Shown here piece by piece: positions 44,479-55,127 of a stretch of 64,000 nucleotides of DNA (position 1 is the first letter of the stretch; every line of letters begins with the position of its first letter). The translations under genes were made by a program, and so were the position numbers. The notes below the pieces were generated by a model. That model worked only from the letters and a program-made list of their open reading frames with translations, was not told the origin of the DNA and made no database searches. This DNA is from Rhizobium sullae (GTDB lineage Bacteria; Pseudomonadota; Alphaproteobacteria; Rhizobiales; Rhizobiaceae): NCBI RefSeq assembly GCF_025200715.1, contig NZ_CP104143.1, forward strand, positions 1,364,001-1,428,000. Reading direction: 5' to 3'.

Positions 44479-45066
44479 TCACCCGAGCACGTCATAAAGC
44501 CGGAAGATCCAACTGATCTGATAGATTAGGCCGAGGCCAACGAAGGCGATATGGAAGCGGCGGTTCCGCGTCCAGGCGGCGATCAGGCAGAGGACGATGA
44601 AGGCGAGGTTGCGGACAACATATTCCCAGCCGAGCGCCTGGACATAGGCCTCACCCTTCAGCCAGGTATCGCCGAGGTCCACGGCATAGGCGAGCGCCAG
44701 CATGCCGAAGAACCATGCGCGGCGGGAGATGAAATAGTCCTCGTAGTCACCGTATTCCTCGATCGAGGTCGGGAAGAGCAGGACGCAGAGGAAATAGAAC
44801 AGGCAGCAGAAGCTGATGAGGAAGAGGTAGACGCCGAAGGTGACGGCGACCAGCGAGCCGAGGCGATATTCCCACCACCAGAAATGGATGATGAAGAGGA
44901 ACATCGACGCGACCCAGCCTAGGTGGACGTGGTAGACGCGGTGCTTCTTGGGCGACTGGACGATGCCGGCGAGGCCCGTGAGCAGGCGGGTGAGGCTGAG
45001 GCCGATGATCATCGCCATCACGGCGCGGATATAGACGAAGACCTCCGGTGTCGTCGCCGCCTGCAT
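44479..45066 (-). CDS. Hypothetical multi-pass membrane protein
   Basis: A 195-residue protein with about six hydrophobic helices: VYIRAVMAMIIGLSLTRLLTGLAGIV, then HLGWVASMFLFIIHFWWW, FGVYLFLISFCCLFYFLCVLLFP, MLALAYAVDLGDTW and NLAFIVLCLIAAW, ending FRLYDVLG. Aromatic-rich segments lie between. I do not recognise a functional family. It is 4 bases after the thioesterase stop on the same strand, so they share a transcript. Confidence 0.7.
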   Translation of the reverse strand: MQAATTPEVFVYIRAVMAMIIGLSLTRLLTGLAGIVQSPKKHRVYHVHLGWVASMFLFIIHFWWWEYRLGSLVAVTFGVYLFLISFCCLFYFLCVLLFPTSIEEYGDYEDYFISRRAWFFGMLALAYAVDLGDTWLKGEAYVQALGWEYVVRNLAFIVLCLIAAWTRNRRFHIAFVGLGLIYQISWIFRLYDVLG

Positions 45067-45070
45067 GGTG

Positions 45071-45457
45071 TCACTCCTCGGGGACCGGCTTCGGCGCGCC
45101 GTTTTCGTCGAGCGCCACCATGATGAAGGTGCCCGCCGTGACCTTTTCCATCTTGTTGTAGCGCGAGCGGTGCGCCCAGGCCTCGACGCAGAGCGTGATC
45201 GAGGTGCGGCCGACGCGGTCGATGTCGGTAAAGACCGAGAGCGTATCGCCGATCTTCACCGGCAGCTGGAAGGCCATTTCCTTGACCGCGGCGGTCACCA
45301 CCCGGCCCCTGGCGCGTTCGGCGGCGCGGATGCCGCTTGCCAAGTCCATCTGCGCCATGACCCATCCGCCGAAGATATCGCCTGCGGGATTGGCGTCGCC
45401 CGGCATGGCAAGCGTGCGGAGCGTCAATTCGCCTTTCGGCTTCGGGGTGTCGGTCAT
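45071..45457 (-). CDS. Acyl-CoA thioesterase, YciA-like hot-dog fold
   Basis: A 128-residue hot-dog-fold thioesterase. AMPGDANPAGDIFGGWVMAQMDLASGIRA carries the catalytic Asp and helix, followed by KEMAFQLPVKIGDTLSVFTDIDRVGRTSITLCVEAW. It hydrolyses acyl-CoA to acid and CoA. The ATG at 45457 is chosen over a frame open to 45640 because homology begins there. It leads the pair with the membrane protein downstream. Confidence 0.9.
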   Translation of the reverse strand: MTDTPKPKGELTLRTLAMPGDANPAGDIFGGWVMAQMDLASGIRAAERARGRVVTAAVKEMAFQLPVKIGDTLSVFTDIDRVGRTSITLCVEAWAHRSRYNKMEKVTAGTFIMVALDENGAPKPVPEE

Positions 45458-45751
45458 GGTCCCACTTCGCGATGTTTGCGGTTTCGATTCCGCTGCACGG
45501 TAATGCAAAGCGTAGGCGAAATGAACATGCAAACGGCCAGCGGTTTTCGCGCCAGGCGCCGTAGGAGCTGAATTAAATCTCTTGAATATAAAATTCTGAG
45601 ATAATTCAATTTGTTGTAACGGGAGCCGGACCACCGGCAACCACTCTTCCGCCGCGTTATGTCATCTCGCTCTAATATTAGTTCACCGTCCAGTAATGGA
45701 TGCCCCTCATCATTCGAACATCGATTCTGTATGAGAATGCCGGGGGAATTC

Positions 45752-47566
45752 ATGCGCAATATCAAGATATCAACGCGTCTCTACTCGCTCGTCGGCCTGA
45801 CGCTGGCGATTTTTGTAGCGACGATGGGTTTCTTTCTGAACTATTCTTATTCCGAACTGGAAATGGAAAGAAAATCCGGTCTTGCGCAGATGGATGCGAC
45901 GGCGGTCAACATCCTGCAGAAATACTACAAGATGGAGCAGGCCGGTACGCTGACGCGCGATGCGGCGCAGGCGGCGGCGAAGGACGTGATTGCCGCCATG
46001 CGCTACGGCGGCAGCGGCTACTTCTGGATCAACGACATGCGCCCGGTCATGGTGATGCACCCGATAAAGCCGGAGCTCAACGGTACCGACCTTTCGCAGA
46101 ACAAGGACCCGAATGGCAAATTCCTCTTCATGGAATTCGTCAATGTCGTGAAGGCCCACGGCGACGGTTTTGTCGACTATTACTGGCCGAAGCCGGGTGC
46201 TGAGCAGCCGGTTCTGAAATTTTCGCACGTCGCAGGCTTCGAGCCCTGGGGCTGGATCGTCGGCACCGGCGTCTATTCGGACGACCTTGCAGCGCTCTAC
46301 TGGCAGAACGCAATCTGGGCGGCGATCCTTTGCGCCATCGGAGCCGCGATCATCGTTTCCGTTGCCTATGCGATCGTCAAGAGCGTTACCGCACCTGTCG
46401 CGCGGATCGGCGCGGCGATGACTGAGATCGCAGCCGAGAATGTATCGGTCGAAATTTCCGACAGCGACCGGCGCGACGAGGTCGGCCACATGGCGAAGGC
46501 CCTGCTGGTGCTCCGCGACTCGATGCTCGACCGCAGCAAGATGCGTACCCGCGAAGACGAGCGCCAGCACGAGATCGACAGCGAACGCCGCGGCAACGAG
46601 GAGAGCCTGCGCGCCGCAGCCGAGCGTCAGAATCATGCGATGCAGACGCTGGGGGCAGGGCTGGAGAAGCTTGCAGCCGGCGACCTCACGGTTTCGATCG
46701 GCGATCTCGGCGAGGATTATTCGAAGCTGCGCTCCGACTTCAATGCCGCCGTGGGCGCGCTCAACGACGTGATCGAAGCGATCGCCGAATCGAGCAATGT
46801 CGTGCACGACAACGCCTCGGGTATCAGCGAAGCCACCAACAACCTTTCGAAGCGCACCGAGCAGCAGGCCGCCGCGCTCGAAGAGACGGCTGCTGCGCTC
46901 GATGAGATTACCGCGACGGTGAGGACCGCATCCGAGCGGGCGACGGAGGCCCGCGAGATGGTCGCCGAGACCAAGGCGAGCGCTGGAAAGTCCGGCGAGA
47001 TCGTGCGGAACGCCGTCACCGCGATGAGCCGGATCGAGGACTCGTCCAGCCGGATCAGCCAGATTATCGGCGTGATCGACGAGATCGCCTTCCAGACGAA
47101 CCTCTTGGCACTGAATGCGGGCGTCGAAGCCGCACGCGCAGGCGATGCCGGCCGGGGCTTCGCGGTCGTAGCCCAGGAGGTCCGCGAACTTGCCCAGCGC
47201 TCGGCCAATGCCGCGAAGGAGATCAAGACGCTGATCAGCAACTCGGCGGCGGAAGTCGAATCCGGCGTGGCGCTGGTGCGCTCGACGGGCGATGCTCTGG
47301 TCGAGATCGAGACGCTGGTGAATAAAGTCAACGACCACGTCAATTCGATCGCGACGGCGGCGCGCGAGCAGGCAACGGGTCTCCACGAGATCAATACCTC
47401 GGTCAACCATATGGACCAGATGACCCAACAGAACGCCGCCATGGTGGAGGAGACGACGGCGGCGAGCCAGACGCTTGCCGAAGAGAGCAGCCAGCTTCGC
47501 ACGCTGCTGTCTAAATTCCGCCTCGGCTCGCGCGCACCGCAGCACTACGTACGGCGTGCAGCTTGA
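45752..47566 (+). CDS. Methyl-accepting chemotaxis protein with Cache sensor
   Basis: A 604-residue chemoreceptor. A TM helix at about residues 11-29 is followed by a periplasmic sCache_2-type domain ([37 protein letters not shown]), second TM helix at about 190-210, HAMP, and a long signalling coil with the hairpin tip [35 protein letters not shown]. Gln/Glu methylation sites are expected around the [18 protein letters not shown] run. GGGGGA precedes the ATG at 45752. No C-terminal CheR pentapeptide is apparent (it ends in HYVRRAA). Confidence 0.94.
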   Translation: MRNIKISTRLYSLVGLTLAIFVATMGFFLNYSYSELEMERKSGLAQMDATAVNILQKYYKMEQAGTLTRDAAQAAAKDVIAAMRYGGSGYFWINDMRPVMVMHPIKPELNGTDLSQNKDPNGKFLFMEFVNVVKAHGDGFVDYYWPKPGAEQPVLKFSHVAGFEPWGWIVGTGVYSDDLAALYWQNAIWAAILCAIGAAIIVSVAYAIVKSVTAPVARIGAAMTEIAAENVSVEISDSDRRDEVGHMAKALLVLRDSMLDRSKMRTREDERQHEIDSERRGNEESLRAAAERQNHAMQTLGAGLEKLAAGDLTVSIGDLGEDYSKLRSDFNAAVGALNDVIEAIAESSNVVHDNASGISEATNNLSKRTEQQAAALEETAAALDEITATVRTASERATEAREMVAETKASAGKSGEIVRNAVTAMSRIEDSSSRISQIIGVIDEIAFQTNLLALNAGVEAARAGDAGRGFAVVAQEVRELAQRSANAAKEIKTLISNSAAEVESGVALVRSTGDALVEIETLVNKVNDHVNSIATAAREQATGLHEINTSVNHMDQMTQQNAAMVEETTAASQTLAEESSQLRTLLSKFRLGSRAPQHYVRRAA

Positions 47567-47574
47567 TCAGCGAT

Positions 47575-47596
47575 GGAGCCGGATCATTCCGGCTCC
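47575..47596 (+). terminator. Hairpin terminator after the chemoreceptor gene
   Basis: GGAGCCGGA-TCAT-TCCGGCTCC is a perfect 9-bp stem with a 4-base loop starting 9 bases past the stop codon. The following T run is short. Confidence 0.65.
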
Positions 47597-47676
47597 TCTT
47601 CAGGCGTAAGCTTTCATTCACCGTTTTTAGCTAAATTCGATTCAAATTCTTCAATGCAAGCAGGGCTGCGGGAGCG

Positions 47677-48963
47677 ATGGAGAGTATTGTGTCTACCTCC
47701 CTTTTCCGGCGCGTCGCGCTGCCGGTTCTGATATCCGCCAGCCTTGCGACCTGTTCCATCAGCGACGGCATGATACCGCCGGCAAGCGTCGATCGGGGAA
47801 CGAAGGTTAGTTCGATCTCGCCGATGCCGGGGCAGGGCGCGATGCGCATGGCGACCGCCGACGTGCAGGCGTCCTATCCATCCGGCACGCCGGTCTCGAA
47901 CGCCGGAGGATCGGCCGACTATCTCGACAAGCCGAACCTGGCGGGCACCGGGCAGCCGGTGCGCGCGGCAAACCAGCCGATGCCGAAGAAGCTGCCGATG
48001 ATCGACAGCGACGAGGCGCTGGGGCAGGAGCAGGGGCAGCCGCAGAACTGGGGCGGTACCCAACAGCTTGCAGTGCCGTCCGGCGGCGTCAATATGGATG
48101 CGGAGCTTGGCGCGCAACCGGTCGTCGGGCTGGCGCAGGAGCAGCAGATGCAGATCGCCGAAGGGAATTCCACCGAGCCGGTTATCGACGGGATCGGTAC
48201 CGACAACCCGACGCAGCTGAATCGGGCGGCGGTACCGCAGCCCACCGCGCAGGCGGAAGTGAGCCGCGCTCCGGTCTGGAACGACGGCAGTTCGGTGATC
48301 GAGCCCTCGCGCGTTCCGGAAGAGGACGAGAGCCAGGAGGTGGCGATGCTCAGGCCGAACGACCCGATGATGAGCCGGCCGGTTGCCCCGGACCCGAACG
48401 TGATGCCGGCCTCCGAGCTTTCCTGCCGCCGCGAGCTGAAGCGCATGGGCGTGACCTTCACCAACAAGCCGGCGATCAACGACGGCCCGGCCTGCCAGGT
48501 GCCCTATCCGGTCTCGTTGCAGGGGCTTTCCGGCAATATCGGCGTGAAGCCGGCGGTGACGCTGAACTGCCAGGTGACGCTTGCCTTTGCGAAATGGGTG
48601 AAGAACGAACTCGCGCCGTCCGCACGCTTCCGCTACTGGTCGGGCGTCAAGACGATCCAGCCGCTCGGCGGCTATTCCTGCCGGCGCATGAACAACAGCC
48701 GCCAGCGCTACAATCCGATGTCCGAACATGCGCGCGGCAACGCGATCGACGTCGGCAAGTTCGTGCTGAAGAACGGCCACCAGATCGACGTGCGCCGGAA
48801 AGGGCTCTTCTCCCTCCGCGAAGGAAGGTTGCTCAAGGCCGTGCGCACCGACAGCTGCCAGTATTTCAACACCGTCCTCGGACCGGGCAGCAACCCGGAG
48901 CACTGGAACCACTTCCATTTCGACCTGAGACCGCGCAAGGGCGGCAGGGTTTATTGTAATTAG
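47677..48963 (+). CDS. Extensin-like lipoprotein
   Basis: A 428-residue protein with an extensin-like C-terminal domain, common in rhizobia. The N-terminus has a probable lipoprotein signal (PVLISASLATCSISDG; lipobox LATC). About 210 Pro/Gln-rich residues follow, then the domain: CRRELKRMGVTF, NCQVTLAFAKWV, NNSRQRYNPMSEHARGNAIDVGKFV and HWNHFHFDL. The S/H/D and H-x-H pattern resembles M15-type zinc peptidases, so cell-wall peptide cleavage is possible though unproven. Stand-alone gene after the chemoreceptor terminator. Confidence 0.88.
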   Translation: MESIVSTSLFRRVALPVLISASLATCSISDGMIPPASVDRGTKVSSISPMPGQGAMRMATADVQASYPSGTPVSNAGGSADYLDKPNLAGTGQPVRAANQPMPKKLPMIDSDEALGQEQGQPQNWGGTQQLAVPSGGVNMDAELGAQPVVGLAQEQQMQIAEGNSTEPVIDGIGTDNPTQLNRAAVPQPTAQAEVSRAPVWNDGSSVIEPSRVPEEDESQEVAMLRPNDPMMSRPVAPDPNVMPASELSCRRELKRMGVTFTNKPAINDGPACQVPYPVSLQGLSGNIGVKPAVTLNCQVTLAFAKWVKNELAPSARFRYWSGVKTIQPLGGYSCRRMNNSRQRYNPMSEHARGNAIDVGKFVLKNGHQIDVRRKGLFSLREGRLLKAVRTDSCQYFNTVLGPGSNPEHWNHFHFDLRPRKGGRVYCN

Positions 48964-49080
48964 CGGCGGGAGTAGATGGTTGCTTCAGGCCAAATCGAGC
49001 CACGGTGACAGTGCCGCGTTCTCGCTAAGGGTAGTCCCAATGCCTCATCCCCGACGCGAAGGGGAATCACGGCGGCTCAC

Positions 49081-49341
49081 TTACCGTTTGGCGCTAAGAA
49101 TACGCTTCCAAATTGTACCATTCAGAAATCTGTCGAAGACGATAAAATATGCAACGATCAATGCAAAAGCCACAAGCGCTGCCCAACCGCTGAGTTGAAA
49201 CCCGCCGCCCTCTGGGGTGTTGGAACCGGTTAGCCAGCCTACGATATATCCAACCACGAAAAATGCGGTAAAGAAGTCGAGCAGCGCAGCCGACACGATG
49301 CGCCAGGTTGCCGGATCTTTGCGATTTTCGTTATCGGCCAT
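49081..49341 (-). CDS. RDD-like small membrane protein
   Basis: An 86-residue protein with two hydrophobic helices (AALLDFFTAFFVVGYIVGW and GWAALVAFALIVAYFIVFDRFLNGTIWKRILSAKR). The R-x-x-A-x-LLD opening and final TIWKRILSAKR resemble the RDD fold, but it is too short for a full RDD domain. Function unknown. Confidence 0.75.
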   Translation of the reverse strand: MADNENRKDPATWRIVSAALLDFFTAFFVVGYIVGWLTGSNTPEGGGFQLSGWAALVAFALIVAYFIVFDRFLNGTIWKRILSAKR

Positions 49342-49562
49342 TTTTATCCCGATGGTTGTGAACTGACGTTAGCGTGCCGCGTGGTGATTCTGCAACCGAT
49401 GCACGTCGGGGAAATTGGACCAAGCCGTTTGGCCAGCGGGCAGCGGATGGCATTGATGTCAAGAGCCAACGGGACCGTTCGCATTGGCAATGCGGACTCG
49501 GGCGGCGTCCTCAGACCGGATCGCGAAAATCGTCAACGCGATCCGGCTCCGACAGTCTGGCG

Positions 49563-50006
49563 CTACTCGTTGATCTCGGGCTCGATAAGCCTTGCCAGGT
49601 TTCGCAGCGACTCCTGCCAACCGAGATAGCAAGCCTCGGGCGGAATGACGTCCGGAACGCCTGCCTGCGTTATGTCGACCTCGGTTCCGACCAGCACTTT
49701 CTTCAAGGTCACAGTGACGTCCATTTCGCCGGGCAGGTTGGGGTTGTCGAACTTGTCCGTGTAGCGCACGAGTTCGCCGGGGACGAGCTCGACATATTCG
49801 CCGCCGAACGCTTCGCTTTTGCCCGTTGTGAAGTTGCGGAAGGACATTTTGAATTTGCCGCCGGCTGTCGGCTCAAAGTGATGCACCGTGCAGGTATAGC
49901 CGTTAGGGGGAAGCCACTTGGCGAGCGCGTCCGCCTCGATGAACGCGCGATAGACCTTCTCAGGGCTGGTTGCCAGGACGCGATGCAGGCGTATGGTGTT
50001 CGGCAT
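49563..50006 (-). CDS. SRPBCC (AHSA1-like) domain protein
   Basis: A 147-residue helix-grip protein beginning IRLHRVLATSPEKVYRAFIEADALAKWLPPNGYT and ending EACYLGWQESLRNLARLIEPEINE. Typical AHSA1 layout. Binds an unknown hydrophobic ligand or Hsp90-like partner; no catalytic motif visible. It lies alone. Confidence 0.88.
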   Translation of the reverse strand: MPNTIRLHRVLATSPEKVYRAFIEADALAKWLPPNGYTCTVHHFEPTAGGKFKMSFRNFTTGKSEAFGGEYVELVPGELVRYTDKFDNPNLPGEMDVTVTLKKVLVGTEVDITQAGVPDVIPPEACYLGWQESLRNLARLIEPEINE

Positions 50007-50140
50007 GGTCGTGATCCTTTTTGAATTGACGGAATTGACGATCCTAAGGACGAACGAGGCTTTGCCAATCCGACACCGGATCGATCCGTTACTGAGGTAA
50101 AATTACTCAGACCTCGCAACCTTGCGCCCTCGTCGTCTCG

Positions 50141-50623
50141 CTATAGCCACCGCCTGACGCGGGCCTTGTAGGCCAAATAGACGTCGCCGAATTTCCGTTC
50201 GAGATAGACCTCCTCGCGGGCGACCACGCCGTAGCGGATGACGAGATAGAATGGCACCAACAAGACGATGAGCCACAGACTGTCGATGGCGATGGCGACG
50301 CCGATGAGGCCGAGGAACATGCCGATATAGATCGGGTTGCGCGTGAAGCGGTAGGGTCCCTCGTCGACAATCGTCGCCGTCGGCTGGGTGGTCTGGATCT
50401 GCGTTCCCGCGCGACGGAAGGTCGTCGCCGCCCAGATCAGTAGCGCCAGGCCGGCGAGGAACACGATGCCGCCGAGCGCGCCGGCCGGCATGGCTGCCGG
50501 CAGGAACGGCAGCGGATAGAGCCAGTTGAGCACGAGCCCGGCAATTACAGCGAGCGCCCACGCGATCGGCGGCCGCACCGCCGCGCCTGAACTGTCGCGA
50601 AAATTCCCGGTCGCCTCGTTCAT
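50141..50623 (-). CDS. Isoprenylcysteine methyltransferase-like membrane protein (ICMT/PEMT family)
   Basis: A 160-residue protein with four to five helices. The signature TIVDEGPYRFTRNPIYIGMFLGLIGVAIAIDS and EEVYLERKFGDVYLAYKARVRRWL is the bacterial ICMT-like methyltransferase core. It probably transfers a methyl group from AdoMet onto a membrane substrate; the acceptor is unknown. The ATG at 50623 is selected over a longer open frame (to 50794). Confidence 0.88.
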   Translation of the reverse strand: MNEATGNFRDSSGAAVRPPIAWALAVIAGLVLNWLYPLPFLPAAMPAGALGGIVFLAGLALLIWAATTFRRAGTQIQTTQPTATIVDEGPYRFTRNPIYIGMFLGLIGVAIAIDSLWLIVLLVPFYLVIRYGVVAREEVYLERKFGDVYLAYKARVRRWL

Positions 50624-51007
50624 ACCGCCCGTCCGATCTGCTTTCCGCACCGGAATTCTAATGCACGGAGGCGCGTTTTTTGTGACTGCCAGAGCACGCC
50701 ACGGGTGGCAGTTTACGTCGCTTTGAAAGAGATTTGAAGGTCGAGCGGCGCGGACACCGAAGGATCGAAGTCGGCCGACCCTTCTCCTATGCAAAGCGAA
50801 GCGGATTTTGATTTAGGTGCACGTTCTCCGGTTCAGCGGCCATCTGAAAACTTCCGTTCTCCGCCCTGGTTCGAACCCCTGCATCCTGATCGTGCAAGTT
50901 CCGCCTTGGATGAAAGTGTGCCCGAGGTACGGAACAAAGAACCCGCCGAGCGTATTAGTCGGGCGAAACGCTGCGTTTGAGCTCCGCCTCGTTCCCGTGA
51001 GACTAAG
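50624..51007. other. Intergenic stretch
   Basis: No supported gene. A GGTTCGAACC-like string at 50867-50877 caught my eye as a tRNA T-arm but the stem does not pair. The sequence is otherwise unremarkable. Confidence 0.4.
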
Positions 51008-51400
51008 ATGGCCATCAACTTCAATCACACTATCCTGTCGGCCAGAGACAGTAAGGCTTCGGCAGATTTCCTGGCTGAGATGCTGGGATTGCCAGCGCCG
51101 CGGCGCTGGGGACCGTTCTACATGGTCACGACCGACAACGGCGCCAATCTCGACTATATGCATGCCGAAGGGGAGATCGGACGCCAACACTACGCCTTCC
51201 TCGTGGGCGACGCCGAGTTCGACGCGATTTTCAACCGAATTCGCGAGCGGAACATGGGCTACTGGGCTGATCCCGGCCAGAGGAAGCCAGGCGAGATCAA
51301 TGACCACGACGGTGGACGTGGTCTCTATTTCGAAGACCCGAACGGTCACCTGCTCGAAATCATCACGCGTCCCTATGGCAGTGGCGGCTGGAATCCGTGA
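51008..51400 (+). CDS. VOC-family (glyoxalase-fold) protein
   Basis: A 130-residue VOC protein: NHTILSARDSKASADFLAEMLGL, YMVTTDNGANLDYMHAEGEIGRQHYAFLV, and GGRGLYFEDPNGHLLEIITRP. Metal-binding His/Glu positions are plausible (H in FNHTI, H in QHY, E in LLEI). Substrate unknown. It is followed 110 bases later by a second VOC gene on the same strand. Confidence 0.88.
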   Translation: MAINFNHTILSARDSKASADFLAEMLGLPAPRRWGPFYMVTTDNGANLDYMHAEGEIGRQHYAFLVGDAEFDAIFNRIRERNMGYWADPGQRKPGEINDHDGGRGLYFEDPNGHLLEIITRPYGSGGWNP

Positions 51401-51510
51401 ACGTGGAGCGAAACGCGCCGGCCCGGCAGCTTCGAGCCAGAAGCTGCCCAGATGTTGCCGACTGGACATCATGCACAGGCTATGCTGCCCCCCTGCCGAG
51501 GAAGACGACC

Positions 51511-51861
51511 ATGACCGTCAAACGCATCGTCGCGAACATCGCCGTTTCCGATATCGCAGCCGCCAAGGCTTTCTACCGGGGCATCCTTGGCATGGGCGTT
51601 GTCATGGATCATGGGTGGATCGCAACTTATGCGGCGGATGCGAGCGCGAGGCCGCAGGTCAGCTTTGCGACCGAAGGCGGCTCCGGAACGCCGGTGCCCG
51701 ACCTCTCCATCGAAGTCGATGATTTCGACGAGGTCTATCAGCGGGTCATCCGCGAGGGTATCGCGGTGGAATATGGTCCGGCGAACGAGCCGTGGGGTGT
51801 GCGCCGGTTCTATGTGCGTGATCCCTTCGGCCGGTTGGTGAATATCCTGCGACACGCGTAA
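51511..51861 (+). CDS. VOC-family (glyoxalase-fold) protein
   Basis: A 116-residue VOC protein: RIVANIAVSDIAAAKAFYRGILGM, PDLSIEVDDFDEVYQRVIREGIAVEYGPANEPWGVRRFYVRDPFGRLVNIL. It lacks the full set of glyoxalase metal ligands (N in VANI, N in LVNIL), so it may be a binding or resistance-type member. ATG at 51511. Confidence 0.85.
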   Translation: MTVKRIVANIAVSDIAAAKAFYRGILGMGVVMDHGWIATYAADASARPQVSFATEGGSGTPVPDLSIEVDDFDEVYQRVIREGIAVEYGPANEPWGVRRFYVRDPFGRLVNILRHA

Positions 51862-52204
51862 TTTCGCCGCGGTCCTGCAGGAATCCGATGCTTTCCGGCC
51901 GGAAAAAAGAAAGCCGGCTCAGGAGCCGGCTGAATCTGGGCCGGCCGGGCAGGGGAAGCGCGAGGCCGGAATTCAAGGATTTTCGTGACTGGCAATAACT
52001 GCTTACTATACGCCGAGGCAGCGGAAAAATGGGCGTAACGAGCGCCCTTGAAGCGGTTCCGCAAAGGGATGGGCGGCGGCGCGGAGACCGTTGGTTGCCT
52101 CGATACTGCTTATCTCCGAAGAAGATCACCGCTTGATGACAATTAAAACCTGCCGCTGATTTTCTTTCCCATGATCCGGCCTGCTTGGGAGTGGGTAGGT
52201 CGCA
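51862..52204. other. Intergenic stretch with a minus-strand terminator-like hairpin
   Basis: No gene supported. AGCCGGCTCAGGAGCCGGCT at 51912-51931 is a strong palindrome; on the minus strand it is followed by TTTCTTTTTTCC. It may act as a bidirectional end for the VOC gene, though no minus-strand gene leads into it. Confidence 0.55.
51901..51931 (-). terminator. Terminator-like hairpin with T tract on the minus strand
   Basis: Perfect inverted repeat AGCCGGCT-CAGG-AGCCGGCT, with an A-rich run (GGAAAAAAGAA) before it on the plus strand, i.e. a T tract after it on the minus strand. Confidence 0.55.
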
Positions 52205-52547
52205 ATGCCGGCTGTTTCGGAGCTTTTCCTTTTTGCACTGATGCTGGCGGCTGCAGGTGCGGTCGCGGATCTGCTTGCCGGTCTCATCGGCATCGGCGGC
52301 GGCGCGATCCTCGTTCCGGTCTTCTATCAGGTGTTCGGCTGGCTCGATGTGCCGGAAGTGGTGCGCATGCACCTGTCGGTTGGCACTTCGCTTGCGATCA
52401 TCGCGGTGGTGCTCATCATTCCGCTGACGATGTATATCGCGCCGATCGGCGCGCACCCACCGGATGAGCAAGCGTCAATTGGAGATCGGCTTCGGCATCG
52501 TCCTGATCGTCACAGGCGCGCGGTTTCTCATCAGCATCTACGCATAA
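52205..52547 (+). pseudogene. Internally deleted TauE/SafE-family sulfite exporter
   Basis: The first 85 codons encode the N-terminus of a TSUP permease (LIGIGGGAILVPVFYQVFGWLDV, MHLSVGTSLAIIA). The frame then fails, and in another frame at 52464-52547 the conserved C-terminus MSKRQLEIGFGIVLIVTGA then RFLISIYA appears, ending TAA. About half of the normal 250-residue protein is missing at the join, so the gene is a deletion derivative and not functional. A sequence error alone would not restore the missing middle. Confidence 0.85.
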
Positions 52548-52651
52548 AGATGCTTTCGCTGAATAGTCTGTTCAGCGCTGACAGGATGTCAAAGTGTAAC
52601 AAAGGGGTTATATAGCGGACGAAAAACGAGGAAATACTCAAGAAATCCGCA

Positions 52652-53574
<923 letters not shown>

Positions 53575-53578
<4 letters not shown>

Positions 53579-54336
53579 ACTTCGAGGCCATCAAGTCGAT
53601 CTATTTCTTCGAAATGGCGCGCACGCGCCGCACACTGCTGCAGAGCGTCTTTTCGCCAGTGATCTCTACCTCGCTCTATTTCATCGTTTTTGGTGCTGCG
53701 ATCGGCTCGCGCATCCAGGAGGTCGAAGGCGTTTCCTACGGCGCCTTCATCACGCCGGGGCTCATCATGCTGACGCTGCTCGGCCAGTGCATCGGCAACG
53801 GCTCCTTCGGCATCTACTTTCCGAAATTCACCGGCACGATCTACGAGGTACTGTCGGCGCCGGTCGCGATGACGGAAATTTTGCTCGGCTATGTCGGGGC
53901 TGCGGCGACCAAGGGACTGCTGATCGGGCTCATCATCCTTTTGACGGCCAATGCCTTCGTGGACATCAGGATCGAGCATCCCTTCATGATGATCCTGTTC
54001 TTCCTGCTGACGGCGGTCACCTTCAGCCTGTTCGGCTTCATGATCGGCATATGGGCGGGCAACTTCGAGCAGCTGAACCTGATCCCAATGCTCGTGGTGC
54101 CGCCGCTCACCTTCCTCGGCGGTAGCTTCTACTCGATCAACATGCTGCCGCCCTTCTGGCAGGCTGTCAGCCATTTCAATCCAGTGCTCTATCTGGTGAG
54201 CGGGTTCCGCTGGAGCTTCTACGGTATTGCCGACGTTAACCCTCTGCTCAGCCTCGGGATGATCACCATGTTCCTGGCAATGTGCCTCGCGACGCTCGGC
54301 TGGATTTTCAAGACGGGATACCGGCTACGGAACTGA
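53575..54336 (+). CDS. ABC-2 type transporter permease
   Basis: A 253-residue permease with six helices: [23 protein letters not shown], then [60 protein letters not shown] (the conserved extracytoplasmic/amphipathic region), ending [12 protein letters not shown]. Related to NodJ/YadH. Works with the ATPase just upstream. Confidence 0.92.
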
Positions 54337-54337
54337 T

Positions 54338-54586
54338 ATGATGCAGGCAGTGGCGGAGCCGGGTTTCGCGGAACTTTTGCTGGTTATCGACGCCCAAAAG
54401 GCGTTCATGACTGGAGCGGATGCAGTCCCGGATCATCGCGCGCTGGAGACGGCTCTTTCTTCATTGGGGCGGCTCGGAAGGCGTCCCGGCGAGAATGGCA
54501 GCGCGGGCGGTGGAATGGTCATTGGGTGACGAGGCCGTTATCGTGGCGTCCGTTGCCGATGTGCACTTCAGGAAGAAGCCCGGCTG
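54338..54586 (+). pseudogene. Fragment of an isochorismatase-like cysteine hydrolase
   Basis: A short frame starts FAELLLVIDAQKAFMTGADAVPDHRALE, with the LLVIDAQ-x-F-x-G opening of isochorismatase hydrolases. It then diverges, and a second frame (AARAVEWSLGDEAVIVASVADVHFRKKPG) runs to a stop at 54584-54586. Total length is about 80 codons instead of 180-200; no catalytic Lys/Cys remains. Probably a decayed gene. A 63-residue peptide ending 54529 is the only intact open frame. Confidence 0.5.
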
Positions 54587-54638
54587 ATACGGCCGATTCC
54601 GGACATGATTGACTGATGGCAATGCCATTCCCTGAAGC

Positions 54639-55091
54639 TCAGCCTTGCGTCGGGCGGATGTTGTTGACGGCGATGTCGCCTTCGAGGACGCCGCGCCGCA
54701 GGTCGCGCCTGCCATGCTCGATCTCGATAACGGTATAGAGCTTGTCGTTGCGGAAGGCGCTGGCGTTGATCGTGGTGACGTCATCGGCAGGTGCGGAATC
54801 GATCTCCATGAAATCGAGTTCGCGGCTTGCGGCAACGATGCGGGCATCACCGGCTGTGCGCGCCGCGACCACGACTTCGCCTTGCGAGGGCGAATTCTGC
54901 CAGTTCAGGTCGTCGGCGGCCGCGACCGGGACGACGCGGTAGACATTGAGGGCTTCGCCGTCATCCGGTGTGAAAGAGGCTTGCCTGGCGGCATCGTCAA
55001 TCTGGGCCCGGCTTTCGACCGATTTGCCGAAGCGGGTGCGGCTGATGCCGTTAAATGCCTCCGTGCCGCCGGTCCTGGCGCTGTTCGACAT
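54639..55091 (-). CDS. Hypothetical protein
   Basis: A 150-residue acidic protein (MSNSARTGGTEAFNGISRTRFG ... EVVVAARTAGDARIVAASRELDFMEIDSAPADDVTTINASAFRNDKLYTVIEIEHGRRDLRRGVL). A repeated beta-strand pattern with R-rich turns is visible, but I recognise no domain. It follows a 69-residue gene on the same strand with 36 bases between them; the pair probably shares a transcript. Confidence 0.6.
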   Translation of the reverse strand: MSNSARTGGTEAFNGISRTRFGKSVESRAQIDDAARQASFTPDDGEALNVYRVVPVAAADDLNWQNSPSQGEVVVAARTAGDARIVAASRELDFMEIDSAPADDVTTINASAFRNDKLYTVIEIEHGRRDLRRGVLEGDIAVNNIRPTQG

Positions 55092-55127
55092 GATCGGCCT
55101 CCTTTCCGAGAATGTGCCGCCCTGCAA

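Noticed and set aside
50860..50885. GGTTCGAACCCC resembling a tRNA T-arm
   Set aside because: The flanking bases do not form a five-pair stem on either strand and no D-arm or anticodon arm is found around it.
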